From positions 1-45,180 of IMG/VR virus record IMGVR_UViG_3300033146_006838: DNA of 45,180 nt. The stretch is one strand, 5' to 3'. Within the stretch, counting starts at the first letter, position 1, and each line of letters begins with the position of its first letter. Origin of the DNA: a virus. Positions 8,390 through 15,408 of the stretch are shown here, piece after piece. A program made the position numbers and the translations under genes. A model generated the notes under the pieces. That model worked only from the letters and a program-made list of their open reading frames with translations, did no database searches and had not been told where the DNA came from.

Positions 8390-9250
8390 TTATTGAGTTT
8401 TTATAGTTTTTATAGTTGGTTTATGTAATGCCAAAGCTCTTTCTATTGCATAATCAAAATTACCGATTTCATCAATCAGTGTGCCTTTTACATCTTTTGC
8501 AAAAAAAACTTTCCCGGTCAGCATATCATCGGTGACTTGCGGTCTGTTTGATTTAATTGTTTCAATAAAAGTATCTGCAACAGGGTTCAACATTTCTTTT
8601 CTTATGCCTTCATAATTACCTTCGAGAGCATCGTAAATTACTTTGTTTTTCTCAGAAGATTGGTCAGCATTAATTCTATGAAATTTCACGCCTTGCTCTT
8701 CCCAGTAAGGTTGCATATCTGCAAATGAAATCATCACCCCTATACTTCCTATTTCGTCATTAGGAAGAGATGCTATAATTTCGTCAGCAGCTGATGCTAT
8801 CCACATTCCTGCAGAACAAGCCATACCGTCAACAAAAGCCACAATCGGTTTATTTGTTTCTTTTATGATATTAGCAAGCTGTTCAGTTCCGGCTACAGTT
8901 CCGCCGGGAGAATCTATATTAAGAACAATAGCTTTAAAATTGTCATCTCGGTCAACCCTTTGAATCCAACGTCCTATAGTTTTCATTCCGACAGGTCCGC
9001 AGAATTGAGAATATTTCATCAGAGGTCCGATTACAGGAATAACAGCAATACTGTCCCTGTCTGCCTCTTCAATATCTCCTTTGATAACACCATTGCTTGA
9101 AACAGCAAAAGGTTGTATTTGCTCTTGCTCCTGAATAACAACTTTTTTTTCATTAAGAATTAGCGATAAGGTTGAACCGTAAGCTAAAGCTGTTCGGGGT
9201 TCAATGGCCCAAATTTCTTTTAATATTGCCGATGCTAACAAGATATTCAT
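8390..9250 (-). CDS. S49 (SppA-like) capsid maturation protease
   Basis: This 286-residue peptidase has the S49 signature. A strand IVLNIDSPGG at 108-117 supplies the oxyanion turn, and GMACSAGMW holds the candidate nucleophile Ser-146. GSIGV at 168-172 follows, with Lys residues near 198-201 (SSEKNK) in the region of the catalytic base. In phages such enzymes cleave scaffold and capsid N-termini during prohead maturation. The gene lies immediately upstream of the scaffold-like and capsid genes, with a two-base gap to the former. A late-type promoter (9271-9306) precedes it, making it the first gene of the head operon. Confidence 0.85.
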   Translation of the reverse strand: MNILLASAILKEIWAIEPRTALAYGSTLSLILNEKKVVIQEQEQIQPFAVSSNGVIKGDIEEADRDSIAVIPVIGPLMKYSQFCGPVGMKTIGRWIQRVDRDDNFKAIVLNIDSPGGTVAGTEQLANIIKETNKPIVAFVDGMACSAGMWIASAADEIIASLPNDEIGSIGVMISFADMQPYWEEQGVKFHRINADQSSEKNKVIYDALEGNYEGIRKEMLNPVADTFIETIKSNRPQVTDDMLTGKVFFAKDVKGTLIDEIGNFDYAIERALALHKPTIKTIKTQ

Positions 9251-9270
9251 AAATGCTTTTTAATTTATTT

Positions 9271-9306
9271 CAAAATTCAATCAAAAACTCATTAAAAAAA
9301 AGGACT
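9271..9306 (-). promoter_or_regulatory. Late-type promoter P5 (head operon)
   Basis: Minus strand: AGTCCTT, 21 bases, GAATTTTG, ending 21 bases before the S49 protease start codon. It differs by one base from the TGTCCTT seen at the other five sites and matches five of the six fixed positions of TAnnTTTG. It lies just after the terminator hairpin of the preceding gene, as expected for the start of a new transcript. Confidence 0.55.
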
Positions 9307-9312
9307 AAGAAA

Positions 9313-9339
9313 AAGCACACCTTATATAAAGGTGTGCTT
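9313..9339 (-). terminator. Terminator after the 157-aa gene
   Basis: AAGCACACCT and AGGTGTGCTT form a ten-base-pair stem with a short AT loop. On the minus strand it is followed by TTTTTC and further T runs. It separates the 9370-9843 gene from the head operon. Confidence 0.7.
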
Positions 9340-9369
9340 AAAATCAACATTATGAAAACAAAAAAAAAC

Positions 9370-9843
9370 TTATAATCTTAAATACGAAGCAGGTTTGTAG
9401 TTTTGATGTAAAAATGATAATACTCTTACAGCAACATTATCGGCGATTGAAAAATCATCTGAAATAAATACCGGGTTTTCAAGACTTCCGAAAATTAACG
9501 ATTGCGGAATTTCACAGCCTGCTACATCAATTTTTATAAGAAGCGGTTTGCCGATAAGGTTTTTTAGTATGTTTTGATTATCGGATGAACTACCGGGATA
9601 GTTTATTGAAAGCTCTTGCTTATATAAATTGCCTTCATCTTCGTAGCTGTGCTTTTGCGAGAATCTTCCGGTTTCTTTAGTCATATAAATTTCTTTCCAT
9701 TCCGAACCTGAAAAAAAATTAACGGTAACAGTTCCGTCAGTATGTTCAATAATTGATTCTACATCGGAATCCGGTATATGAATAATTGCATAATGTATTT
9801 TTGATACCGGCAAAAATAAATTAGTGTTTTTTTGTAAACTCAT
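9370..9843 (-). CDS. Hypothetical protein, 157 aa
   Basis: I do not recognise a family. The protein is beta-rich (IHYAIIHIPDSDVESIIEH, DGTVTVNFFSGSEWKEIYM), lacks a signal peptide and membrane segments, and ends with a terminator of its own. It has the look of a small virion or head-tail joining protein, but the composition alone does not prove this. A weak TGTCCCT element lies about 45 bases upstream of its start without a convincing -7 box. Confidence 0.4.
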   Translation of the reverse strand: MSLQKNTNLFLPVSKIHYAIIHIPDSDVESIIEHTDGTVTVNFFSGSEWKEIYMTKETGRFSQKHSYEDEGNLYKQELSINYPGSSSDNQNILKNLIGKPLLIKIDVAGCEIPQSLIFGSLENPVFISDDFSIADNVAVRVLSFLHQNYKPASYLRL

Positions 9844-9893
9844 AGCAGTAAATAGTTAAATGTCTGATAATCAGTAACGGCAAAGGGACAGTA

Positions 9894-10358
9894 CTACGAA
9901 ACTTTTTTATATTTCTGATATACAATAATTTGCGTGTCCTCTTTGTGTCTTTGTATATGTTTTATTAAAGTTGCAAGCTCAATGTCGTCCTCGTTGATGC
10001 CAAAAAGTGAATTGAAATTCAATATTGCTTGCTTCCGTTCAGGGTGTTTATTAAACAATTTATCGAAGCCGATGAACATAGCCAAATCCTTTCTGTAAAT
10101 ATCTTCAATCAAAGAATTAAAATCAAATACATTTCCGGCGGATAAAGTTAAATCGTATTCGTGGTCAAAAACAATTTCAATAGTGTCATTATAATCTGAT
10201 GTTTTCTTAGTTCTATTTTGATGCTCAGAGAATATTTTTATAATAAGCTTCCCAAGCATGAAGTTTTTTGAAATAACAAGTGGCAATTCACTCTTGAAAC
10301 GATTAAGAATATACTTACGCAGATAGCTTTTTATAGGTATTGATGCTTTTAATTTCAT
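9894..10358 (-). CDS. Phage protein of unknown role, possible regulator
   Basis: I placed the start at 10358 (MKLKASIPIKSYLRKYILNRF), because the longer frame adds a hydrophobic run that crosses a regulatory region. The protein (154 residues) has a basic N-terminal helix. It also has a middle segment DYNDTIEIVFDHEYDL and a C-terminal part (FNSLFGINEDDIELATLIKHI) with helix-turn-helix-like spacing. I recall similarly organised small proteins in Bacteroidetes phages, without a firm function. The leader carries the first of the TTTTGTCA motifs, so the gene may be controlled by whatever binds there. A late-gene activator role is a guess. Confidence 0.4.
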   Translation of the reverse strand: MKLKASIPIKSYLRKYILNRFKSELPLVISKNFMLGKLIIKIFSEHQNRTKKTSDYNDTIEIVFDHEYDLTLSAGNVFDFNSLIEDIYRKDLAMFIGFDKLFNKHPERKQAILNFNSLFGINEDDIELATLIKHIQRHKEDTQIIVYQKYKKVS

Positions 10359-10367
10359 ATTATTGAT

Positions 10368-10781
10368 TTTTGTCAAAAATACAACATAAACAACAATATC
10401 TAAGCATTTTATAAAGGAAGTTATTAACATTATGAAAAAGTCTAATATGTGTCATTATTTATTAGACTTGCAAAAAAGGGTATATTATGGGAGTAAACTT
10501 TTTGGAAATCTCCGGTTTTTGTCATAATGGATTTTTCGGGGTTTAAAACTCTGTGTATCAGGATGCCCAACTTTGACAAAAACGTTTTCAGTTTTGTCAT
10601 AAAGTTTGGCAAAGTTTGGCAAAATGATATTTGAGAGGAAATATCGGAGCAGAAATATTTTTATGACAAAAAACAAATACTGTTTTGTCAGCAAAAAACT
10701 ATGTTTGTCAAAGTTTTGTCAAAATCGTAAAACATTGTTATTGAGTTGATAGCAAAAGAGTTTTATATTATTATGACAAAA
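10368..10781. promoter_or_regulatory. Cluster of TTTTGTCA/TGACAAAA motifs (operator array or origin candidate)
   Basis: This noncoding stretch holds nine copies of TTTTGTCA or its complement: 10368, 10517, 10574, 10592, 10664, 10683, 10704 (TTTGTCA only), 10714 and 10774. It also has a tandem TTTGGCAAAG/TTTGGCAAAA at 10604-10623. Copies occur in both orientations. Such iteron-like density in a 547-base gene-free region suggests a multi-site operator or a replication origin. A 69-codon minus-strand frame across it has low-complexity content and is not called. Confidence 0.55.
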
Positions 10782-10856
10782 ATACAAAAATATTGAAACT
10801 ATTAAGTAGTAATAATATAAGTCTAATAAGAATTACACACTTATTAAGCATTAAAA

Positions 10857-10886
10857 AAGCCGCTGTTATTAATTTAACAGCGGCTT
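10857..10886 (-). terminator. Rho-independent terminator after the 82-aa gene
   Basis: AAGCCGCTGTTA and TAACAGCGGCTT form a perfect twelve-base-pair stem with a six-base loop. On the minus strand it is followed by TTTTTTAATG. It closes the transcript of the 10906-11154 gene. Confidence 0.85.
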
Positions 10887-10905
10887 GAAAAAATTGGAAT
10901 ACATT

Positions 10906-11154
10906 TTAATTTTTAAGTGTCAGTAAATTCGATAATTTCTCAAAAAACTTACTGGAATTGCGATACAAATTCATAACTTTAAAACGGTTATGATTAAGCC
11001 GGGCATCGAAATCGGAACTGTAATGAAGGCTTTCAATTATATCCCAAAATGTTTGCTCGAATTCGTCGGCACTGTAAGTTTTTAGGAAATTTTCGGCAAG
11101 CTCTGTTATAGCTTGCTGCTGTTGCACGTTTGTGCAGGTTTTTGAATTATTCAT
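10906..11154 (-). CDS. Hypothetical protein downstream of a C4-like leader RNA
   Basis: The 82-residue product (MNNSKTCTNVQQQQAITELAEN...) matches no family I know. It is helical and mildly acidic, with aromatic residues in the middle (FEQTFWDIIESLHYSSDF). It is the only gene between a C4-like leader and a strong terminator, so it is a self-contained regulated unit. In P1/P7 the gene in this position is icd/ant, encoding a division inhibitor and antirepressor; a comparable role here would be inference. The leader's arm copy, TGACACACTC, ends a few bases before this start codon. Confidence 0.6.
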   Translation of the reverse strand: MNNSKTCTNVQQQQAITELAENFLKTYSADEFEQTFWDIIESLHYSSDFDARLNHNRFKVMNLYRNSSKFFEKLSNLLTLKN

Positions 11155-11185
11155 AAGAGTGTGTCATTTAACTCTGTGGGAGCAT

Positions 11186-11312
11186 AAAAAAAGCGGTGCT
11201 TCCACTTTCCGCTGACACACTCCTGCCAAAGGCATAAAGATACGCAAAGTTTCCACACCGCCTATATTTTGGACAGTTTGGGTTATATACCTTTGATTAT
11301 ACAGAAATGTGT
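11186..11312 (-). ncRNA. C4-like antisense leader RNA, copy C
   Basis: The order on the minus strand is as follows. A TACCTTTG -7 box (11318-11325), then arm 1 TGACACA (11308-11314). Arm 2 GCGGTG follows at 11256-11261, then the small hairpin TGCC-TTT-GGCA. Arm 1' GAGTGTGTCA is at 11213-11222, and arm 2' CACCGC (11193-11198) leads into seven T. After the T run comes arm 1'' TGACACACTC (11157-11166), just before the ATG. Arm 1' can pair with arm 1 or, over ten bases, with arm 1''. The 71-base core is close to the size of the P1 C4 RNA. No -33 box is evident. Confidence 0.65.
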
Positions 11313-11345
11313 CAATACAAAGGTATGAAAAATATTTTAATTATG

Positions 11346-11906
11346 TTAAGAGTGATTTATATTTTCTTCTTTATAAAATTTTTGAGACCATAAATCATAT
11401 TGCCCTGTAACAATATCTTTATCTAAGCTGTTCAATGAACGAGTGGTTTTTTTCTTCAAATTTTTTAGCTCCTGTATTCGTTTAAATTCTTTTGATTTAC
11501 TTAAATTTTCCTCCAACTGTTCTATCTCAATATCCGATTGAGTTTTAATTTTTAGTAACTTTTCACGTTGTGTTATTGTACCTTTGAAATATTCATATAA
11601 AATTTGATATACTTCCCACTTATATTTCGCTAATTTCTCTGATTCAGACTTAATCTGAAATATCCAACCATAAATAAAAAATTCAGGCAAACATGACCAA
11701 TTCCGAGACTGATCATTTCCTACCTGCATTTGCTGTATAGCAAATGCAGGTGCTAATATACTATCTGATTTTATATTTTGAAATTGTCGGTTATAGTTTA
11801 CTTCAAGTGCTTCGCAAATAGGTTTTATTGCAATCCAATAAGTTCCGTCTTTGGAAAGAAAATAAATTGATTTTCCGTTAAATTCTAAAAATTTTTTGGT
11901 GTCCAT
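11346..11906 (-). CDS. Antirepressor, P22_AR_N type (copy 1 of 3)
   Basis: The N-terminal domain (WIAIKPICEALEVNYNRQF, then KYKWEVYQILYEYF) has the P22_AR_N pattern of phage antirepressors. A basic-aromatic strand is followed by I-K-P-I-C-E-x-L and later a Y-x-x-x-x-Y-x-x-L-Y helix. Such proteins bind the prophage repressor and release it. A coiled coil follows (KIKTQSDIEIEQLEENLSKS), then a tail LDKDIVTGQYDLW nearly matching the tail of the ORF6N-like protein at 34708-35238. It lies downstream of a truncated BRO-N gene. Confidence 0.7.
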   Translation of the reverse strand: MDTKKFLEFNGKSIYFLSKDGTYWIAIKPICEALEVNYNRQFQNIKSDSILAPAFAIQQMQVGNDQSRNWSCLPEFFIYGWIFQIKSESEKLAKYKWEVYQILYEYFKGTITQREKLLKIKTQSDIEIEQLEENLSKSKEFKRIQELKNLKKKTTRSLNSLDKDIVTGQYDLWSQKFYKEENINHS

Positions 11907-11934
11907 AATTATTTATTTTTTGTTGTGATTTATA

Positions 11935-12132
11935 TTAACAATTTCTTTTCTGACCTGATGCCCCTATTTGGTGCATCAGGTATTCATCATCATCTAAAAT
12001 TTTAACGGCTTTTTCAGCTTTCGCATAACCCAAAATATCGCTAATATCTTTTGCTACTATTAACGGATTCCCGTTTTCATCTGACAGAACTCTAAGTTCT
12101 TGTTTCTCGAATTTAAAAATTTCTTGTTTCAT
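11935..12132 (-). pseudogene. Truncated BRO-N domain protein
   Basis: The 65 residues match the start of a BRO-N domain: an N-terminal strand, VAKDISDILGYAKAEKAVKI, then DEYLMHQIGASGQKRN. The sequence stops there with Cys and TAA, where intact BRO-N proteins continue into the I-N-E-S-G-L-Y core. No downstream continuation in any frame was seen before the next gene. It is probably a remnant left by recombination, although the shortened peptide may still be made. The leader (CACTTAAAAAATCAATAATT just before ATG) is identical to that of the KilA-N gene at 12806, so it may have retained expression signals. Confidence 0.6.
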
Positions 12133-12239
12133 AATTATTGATTTTTTAAGTGTTTGATATTCTTTAGTTAAAAAGTAAAGCTTTGATAATTAGCCGAATA
12201 ATGCTTTTTGAAAAATTACAGTTAAATAAACTTTTTTTT

Positions 12240-12806
12240 TTACTTAAATAAATCTCTCATAAGATTAAGTTGTTGGGCATTTTCTGAACGGTTTAAATAA
12301 CCGTCTTTCTTATTTTCTTTTTCAAGTTTTTGATATTCTTTAAAATCTGAATTATCAATTAAGTTCATTTCAAGTTCAGCAAGCCGGTTCATTCGCTTTG
12401 CCTTATTCTCTAATCTTTGCTTTTGTTCGGCAAAGTGTCCAAAAATTAATTTTTCAATTGTCATATATATCCAAACTTCAAAATGCGGATTTAGCCATGC
12501 TGCAAATTTAAGTGATAGGCTTCTGTGCATAAATGTACCTGCATGACCTTTTGTTTGAATAATATCTTCTCTTTTTATTTCCTCTGAATTTACCCTTTTT
12601 GGGGTAAATTCAGATTTTTTATTTCCGCCATTTAGTGTAAATAAAAGTGCATCAATAAATGATTTTGTGTTGTCAGTTCTCAAAAAACGGTCTATCCTTT
12701 TGTCAAAAATTTTTGCCATTTGCGTAGCATTAACTTTTACGTCTCTGTCTCCGTTTAATTGAAACTCTATTTTGTGTTCGTTAAATTCATAAGTTATTGT
12801 GTCCAT
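12240..12806 (-). CDS. KilA-N domain protein (antirepressor-type)
   Basis: The KilA-N fold is clear. VNATQMAKIFDKRIDRFLRT opens the domain. Later the segments HAGTFMHRSLSLKFAAWLNP and HFEVWIYMTIEKLIFG give the G-T-F-M-H-x-x-L-x-x-x-F-A-A-W motif. KilA-N proteins bind DNA and are common as phage regulators and antirepressors. The C-terminal half is a coiled coil ending QLNLMRDLFK, a DLF-type ending like those of other antirepressors here. At 188 residues it is a full-length small member. It lies in the accessory region between integron-like cassettes and P22_AR_N genes. Confidence 0.75.
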   Translation of the reverse strand: MDTITYEFNEHKIEFQLNGDRDVKVNATQMAKIFDKRIDRFLRTDNTKSFIDALLFTLNGGNKKSEFTPKRVNSEEIKREDIIQTKGHAGTFMHRSLSLKFAAWLNPHFEVWIYMTIEKLIFGHFAEQKQRLENKAKRMNRLAELEMNLIDNSDFKEYQKLEKENKKDGYLNRSENAQQLNLMRDLFK

Positions 12807-12836
12807 AATTATTGATTTTTTAAGTGTTTGATTTTT

Positions 12837-13028
12837 TTACATCGGATAGTTACATTCATCAGTGCATGATACGAAAATCTCATAATCAAAATAATCTTCA
12901 TAAGATTTTAGTTCTTCGGCTTCATCTTTTGCATCTTGATATGAATTGTACATTTCTTTGAAACTATTGCTGTCTGTATGTAAATGTGCATCGTTGCTAC
13001 CGGGGTTTATTAAAATAACATAGTCCAT
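12837..13028 (-). CDS. Hypothetical acidic protein, 63 aa
   Basis: A small acidic protein (MDYVILINPGSNDAHLHTDS..., YQDAKDEAEELKSYEDYFDY) of unknown function. It resembles small acidic phage proteins that modify host enzymes, but this is only a resemblance. It precedes the KilA-N gene by 30 bases and likely shares its transcript. The 126 bases upstream are an AT-rich spacer ending at the third attC-like element. Confidence 0.45.
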   Translation of the reverse strand: MDYVILINPGSNDAHLHTDSNSFKEMYNSYQDAKDEAEELKSYEDYFDYEIFVSCTDECNYPM

Positions 13029-13133
13029 TTTATTGATTGTTAATTAAGTTATCATTTCTTTGCTTATAAATAAATATTTTATTTGTGACATAATTTTATA
13101 TTGTTATATATTTTTGATTGATAAATAATTGAA

Positions 13134-13152
13134 GCACATAACACTTTGTTAA
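13134..13152 (-). repeat. attC-like site 3 (partial)
   Basis: GCACATAAC followed by ACTTTGTT on the plus strand repeats the end of attC-like site 1. It lies immediately after the stop codon of the 13155-13451 gene. The matching left half is missing or fused, leaving only CCTTAAC next to GTTATGTGC on the minus strand. It looks like a deleted site. Confidence 0.4.
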
Positions 13153-13154
13153 GG

Positions 13155-13451
13155 TTAATGTTCTACCAATCGTAAGAAATAATCCTCTTCGGTTAAATGG
13201 CTTTCGTTAAAACTTAAATTAAAGCTTTGTAATTGATCTGTAGTTATTAATTCAAAAGCTATAAAATCGCTATTTTTTGTAGGCAGGTAAAGAATTACTG
13301 CATGAACTTTAACATCAGTATATTTAATTAGATGTTCAATTTTTTCAATAGGCTTGTCTAAATCTTCCTGTGAAAAAGCTTGCATCCAATCATCACTTTC
13401 GGCAATTCTTGCATAAAGATTGTCTGGCTGTATTACTTTAATTATTTTCAT
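13155..13451 (-). CDS. Hypothetical protein, 98 aa (cassette gene)
   Basis: The start at 13451 (MKIIKVIQPDNLYARIAES) is preferred over a longer frame that overlaps the upstream gene more deeply. No family is recognised. It is a soluble, mixed alpha/beta protein with DSDFIAFELITTDQLQSFNL-like strands. Its stop codon is immediately followed by an attC-like end, and it overlaps the upstream gene by 14 bases, so the pair may move together as one cassette. Confidence 0.5.
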   Translation of the reverse strand: MKIIKVIQPDNLYARIAESDDWMQAFSQEDLDKPIEKIEHLIKYTDVKVHAVILYLPTKNSDFIAFELITTDQLQSFNLSFNESHLTEEDYFLRLVEH

Positions 13452-13683
13452 TTTTAGTGTATTTAATTTTTTGAAATTCTTGGAATAATTTAAAATCTTC
13501 ATTTGTCATAAATTCAATAGCATCAATATAATTCGTTAGAATTGTATCTAAAAACATGTGTAAACTTTTGATTTTGTCTAATGAAAATTCTTTTGGCATA
13601 TTAATCATATTCATTTTTGAACTTTCCTCATTAGACAAAATCATTTTAATTAAACTCTCAATTTCTTGTTGTTTTGTTTGCAT
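13438..13683 (-). CDS. Hypothetical protein, 81 aa (cassette gene)
   Basis: A helical, charged protein (MQTKQQEIESLIKMILSNEE...) with no family I can name. Its stop lies inside the next gene, so the two are coupled. It sits between attC-like site 2 and partial site 3, consistent with a two-gene cassette. Upstream are 40 AT-rich bases separating it from site 2, with no clear promoter. Confidence 0.5.
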   Translation of the reverse strand: MQTKQQEIESLIKMILSNEESSKMNMINMPKEFSLDKIKSLHMFLDTILTNYIDAIEFMTNEDFKLFQEFQKIKYTKNENN

Positions 13684-13723
13684 AATAATAATAATAATCT
13701 GGTTTAAAGTGATGAATAAAAAA

Positions 13724-13826
13724 CCTTAACATTCGCTTGGTAAACAGTTTTGTAATTTTGTTTTTTCGTTTCACTCAAAAACTAAAAAATACAAAAACAG
13801 TTTCCAAGCTCAATAACGTTAAGTGC
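13724..13826 (-). repeat. attC-like site 2
   Basis: On the minus strand GCACTTAAC (13818-13826) opens the site two bases after a stop codon. GCTTGG, then a long imperfect stem, then CCAAGC follow, and GTTAAGG (13724-13730) closes it. The outer CTTAAC/GTTAAG and inner GCTTGG/CCAAGC pairs with bulges give the R''-L''-L'-R' layout of integron attC sites; ACTTAAC fits RYYYAAC. The closing box ends in G rather than a pyrimidine. Confidence 0.5.
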
Positions 13827-13828
13827 AA

Positions 13829-14098
13829 TTAAAAACGTTCATCATGCTTAATTTGCATAGCGAATAAACCAACGTCAAAATTTTCTTCTGTTGGATTATC
13901 AATAAATTCAAAAGCACCGAAAACTTGATAAATAACACTTTTGTCTATGCAATAATTACTAAATTCACGGAATGAAAGTATTTTTGTTTCGTAAGAATAT
14001 TCAGCCAAACGTTTTTTGTAAAAATTATATGCACTTCTAATTGAAGTCGTAAAATTCTCTTGATTAGCAGCCTCAGAACAGAGTATTATATAAATCAT
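13829..14098 (-). CDS. Hypothetical protein, 89 aa (cassette gene)
   Basis: Unrecognised protein with a short hydrophobic start (MIYIILCSEAANQEN) and a Tyr/Phe-rich body. The hydrophobic segment is too short for a confident membrane helix. Its TAA stop is followed by TTGCACTTAACGT, the same bases that follow the stop of the upstream 14233-14484 gene. A single gene bracketed by two attC-like sites is the usual organisation of an integron cassette. Confidence 0.5.
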   Translation of the reverse strand: MIYIILCSEAANQENFTTSIRSAYNFYKKRLAEYSYETKILSFREFSNYCIDKSVIYQVFGAFEFIDNPTEENFDVGLFAMQIKHDERF

Positions 14099-14157
14099 GA
14101 TTACTGTATTTGTAGTTGAAGTTGAAAAATGTTTTTAGCCTGAAAAGTAAAAATAAA

Positions 14158-14230
14158 GCACATAACACTTTGTTGGAAATCATTTTGCTGAAAAACGCAA
14201 AACGCTTCCAACAAGTGCTACGTTAAGTGC
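14158..14230 (-). repeat. attC-like site 1
   Basis: On the minus strand GCACTTAAC (14222-14230) pairs with GTTATGTGC (14158-14166), eight of nine bases. Inside, TTGTTGGAA (14206-14214) pairs perfectly with TTCCAACAA (14170-14178), with one extra base beside the stem. ACTTAAC fits RYYYAAC; GTTATGT fits GTTRRRY except one position. The 73-base length, two-stem layout and bulge match a short attC. It starts two bases after a stop codon. Confidence 0.6.
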
Positions 14231-14232
14231 AA

Positions 14233-14484
14233 TTAAGGCGTTCCGATTAATTCGTGTCGATGTTGAAACATTTTATCTTTCAAATTATACTGAAAATTAT
14301 TAAGTAACCTGCATTTTTTTTGAGCTTTTTCAGCACTTGATTTTGTCGCAAACCTGACAAATAAATAACTTCCATTAAAATATACATTTTTAATATTTTT
14401 AACATCATAAACACCTTTCAATACATCTTTCTCAAAAGATTGTGCTACTTTTTCTTGAGCTTCTAATTCTTTTTCTGAATACAT
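14233..14484 (-). CDS. Hypothetical protein, 83 aa, possible RNA-binding fold
   Basis: The segments KNVYFNGSYLFVRFATKSSA and EKAQKKCRLLNNFQYNLKDK have the strand-helix rhythm of a small RRM-like fold. F-V-R-F resembles an RNP-type strand, but the match is weak. It lies directly downstream of the P-loop ATPase gene. Its stop is the left boundary of attC-like site 1, so it may be the last operon gene or the first cassette gene. Confidence 0.45.
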   Translation of the reverse strand: MYSEKELEAQEKVAQSFEKDVLKGVYDVKNIKNVYFNGSYLFVRFATKSSAEKAQKKCRLLNNFQYNLKDKMFQHRHELIGTP

Positions 14485-14503
14485 TTTGATAATTTTTTAT
14501 TGA

Positions 14504-15103
14504 TTAATAATTTTTAATATTATCTTTAAATAAAACGCCTTCTTTTTTCAGGACTACTTTAACAACTATTGTTGCTTTCTTAGGATACTCATTCCTGAAT
14601 TCTTTCTTGTCGTTAAATGTGTGCTTTAATACATTTAGAGCTTTCTTTTTTCCTGAACTACAAATGAATGCATTGCAACTCATATCGCCGTTTGTAATCA
14701 TATAAAGGTTCATTTTTTTTATTTTTGTAATATTTAATTTCGGAATGTTTTTTAGCTCTATCAATTTAATCCCAACAGGTGTATTTGCGTAAGGATAATC
14801 TGTTTTAGTAATCTTTTCTGCACATATTATAATTTCAGGCATAGCTATGCTTATTGGGTTCTGACCTTTTTTATTCACCTTAATGTTGTCGATGCTTAGG
14901 ATATAATCAATGTCTTGTTTTCTAGTTAAATCATCAAAGACAACACATTCCGTATCCTTATCTACATCACTAAAAGCAAAAGGGTCTTGCAGGTTTGTAA
15001 AACCAAGGGTTAGCCAAACTGTTTTTTTATCTTTTGATAACTCTTTTGCTTTTCTTGATTTCCCGCTTCGCAGAGGTCCTGTTATTATTGTAACTTTTTT
15101 CAT
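14504..15103 (-). CDS. P-loop ATPase of unknown role (early operon)
   Basis: The first ten residues lead into Walker A, ITGPLRSGKS, and a later CVVFDDL gives Walker B, so this binds ATP or GTP. The remainder (KMNLYMITNGDMSCNAFICS..., then TIVVKVVLKKEGVLFKDN) forms a second, beta-rich part. The ATPase core is only about 100 residues, resembling small phage kinases or zonula-occludens-type NTPases. It follows the primase-helicase operon and could assist replication or packaging; I do not recognise a specific family. Confidence 0.65.
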   Translation of the reverse strand: MKKVTIITGPLRSGKSRKAKELSKDKKTVWLTLGFTNLQDPFAFSDVDKDTECVVFDDLTRKQDIDYILSIDNIKVNKKGQNPISIAMPEIIICAEKITKTDYPYANTPVGIKLIELKNIPKLNITKIKKMNLYMITNGDMSCNAFICSSGKKKALNVLKHTFNDKKEFRNEYPKKATIVVKVVLKKEGVLFKDNIKNY

Positions 15104-15135
15104 AGTCTGTAAATTTTTAAGATATTTTTAATTAA

Positions 15136-15351
15136 TTATTTTATTTCAGGAATAGTGTCAGGTCTGTAAACTACAACTAAGCCTTCTAATTTAGATTCGG
15201 AAATTTGCAAATCAACGATAGGGGATTTTGCTGATGTTAATTTTGCAATTTTTTGTAATGTTTCTTTTTTTTCTTCTTCTGTCATTCCTTTTTCAAATGT
15301 AACAATCGTTTGCCACATTATTTCTTTATTAAATAAATCTGAATTTTTCAT
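15136..15351 (-). CDS. Hypothetical protein, 71 aa
   Basis: The start at 15351 (MKNSDLFNKEIMWQTIVTFE) is chosen because the preceding bases carry the TTTACAGATT leader found before its neighbours. The product is small and soluble, ending in a strand (LEGLVVVYRPDTIPEIK) that resembles the ending of the next gene upstream. The two may be old duplicates, but the similarity is slight. No function is inferred. Confidence 0.5.
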   Translation of the reverse strand: MKNSDLFNKEIMWQTIVTFEKGMTEEEKKETLQKIAKLTSAKSPIVDLQISESKLEGLVVVYRPDTIPEIK

Positions 15352-15408
15352 AATAATCTGTAAATTTTTTAAGTGAATAATCAATATATTAAATTGTTAA
15401 TTACTAAA

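Noticed and set aside
9855-9890. Possible seventh late promoter (TGTCCCT) before the 157-aa gene
   Set aside because: The -33 element has one mismatch and the base box at the 21-base spacing, CATTTAAC, does not fit TAnnTTTG.
10485-10694. 69-codon minus-strand frame
   Set aside because: It runs through the TTTTGTCA array, has hydrophobic, low-complexity content and no start context like its neighbours.
11268-11295. Plus-strand TTTG ... TACCTTTG promoter-like pair
   Set aside because: Spacing is 16 bases and it would transcribe antisense into minus-strand genes with no plus-strand gene downstream. The box faces the -7 box of leader C, so the symmetric look is probably coincidental.
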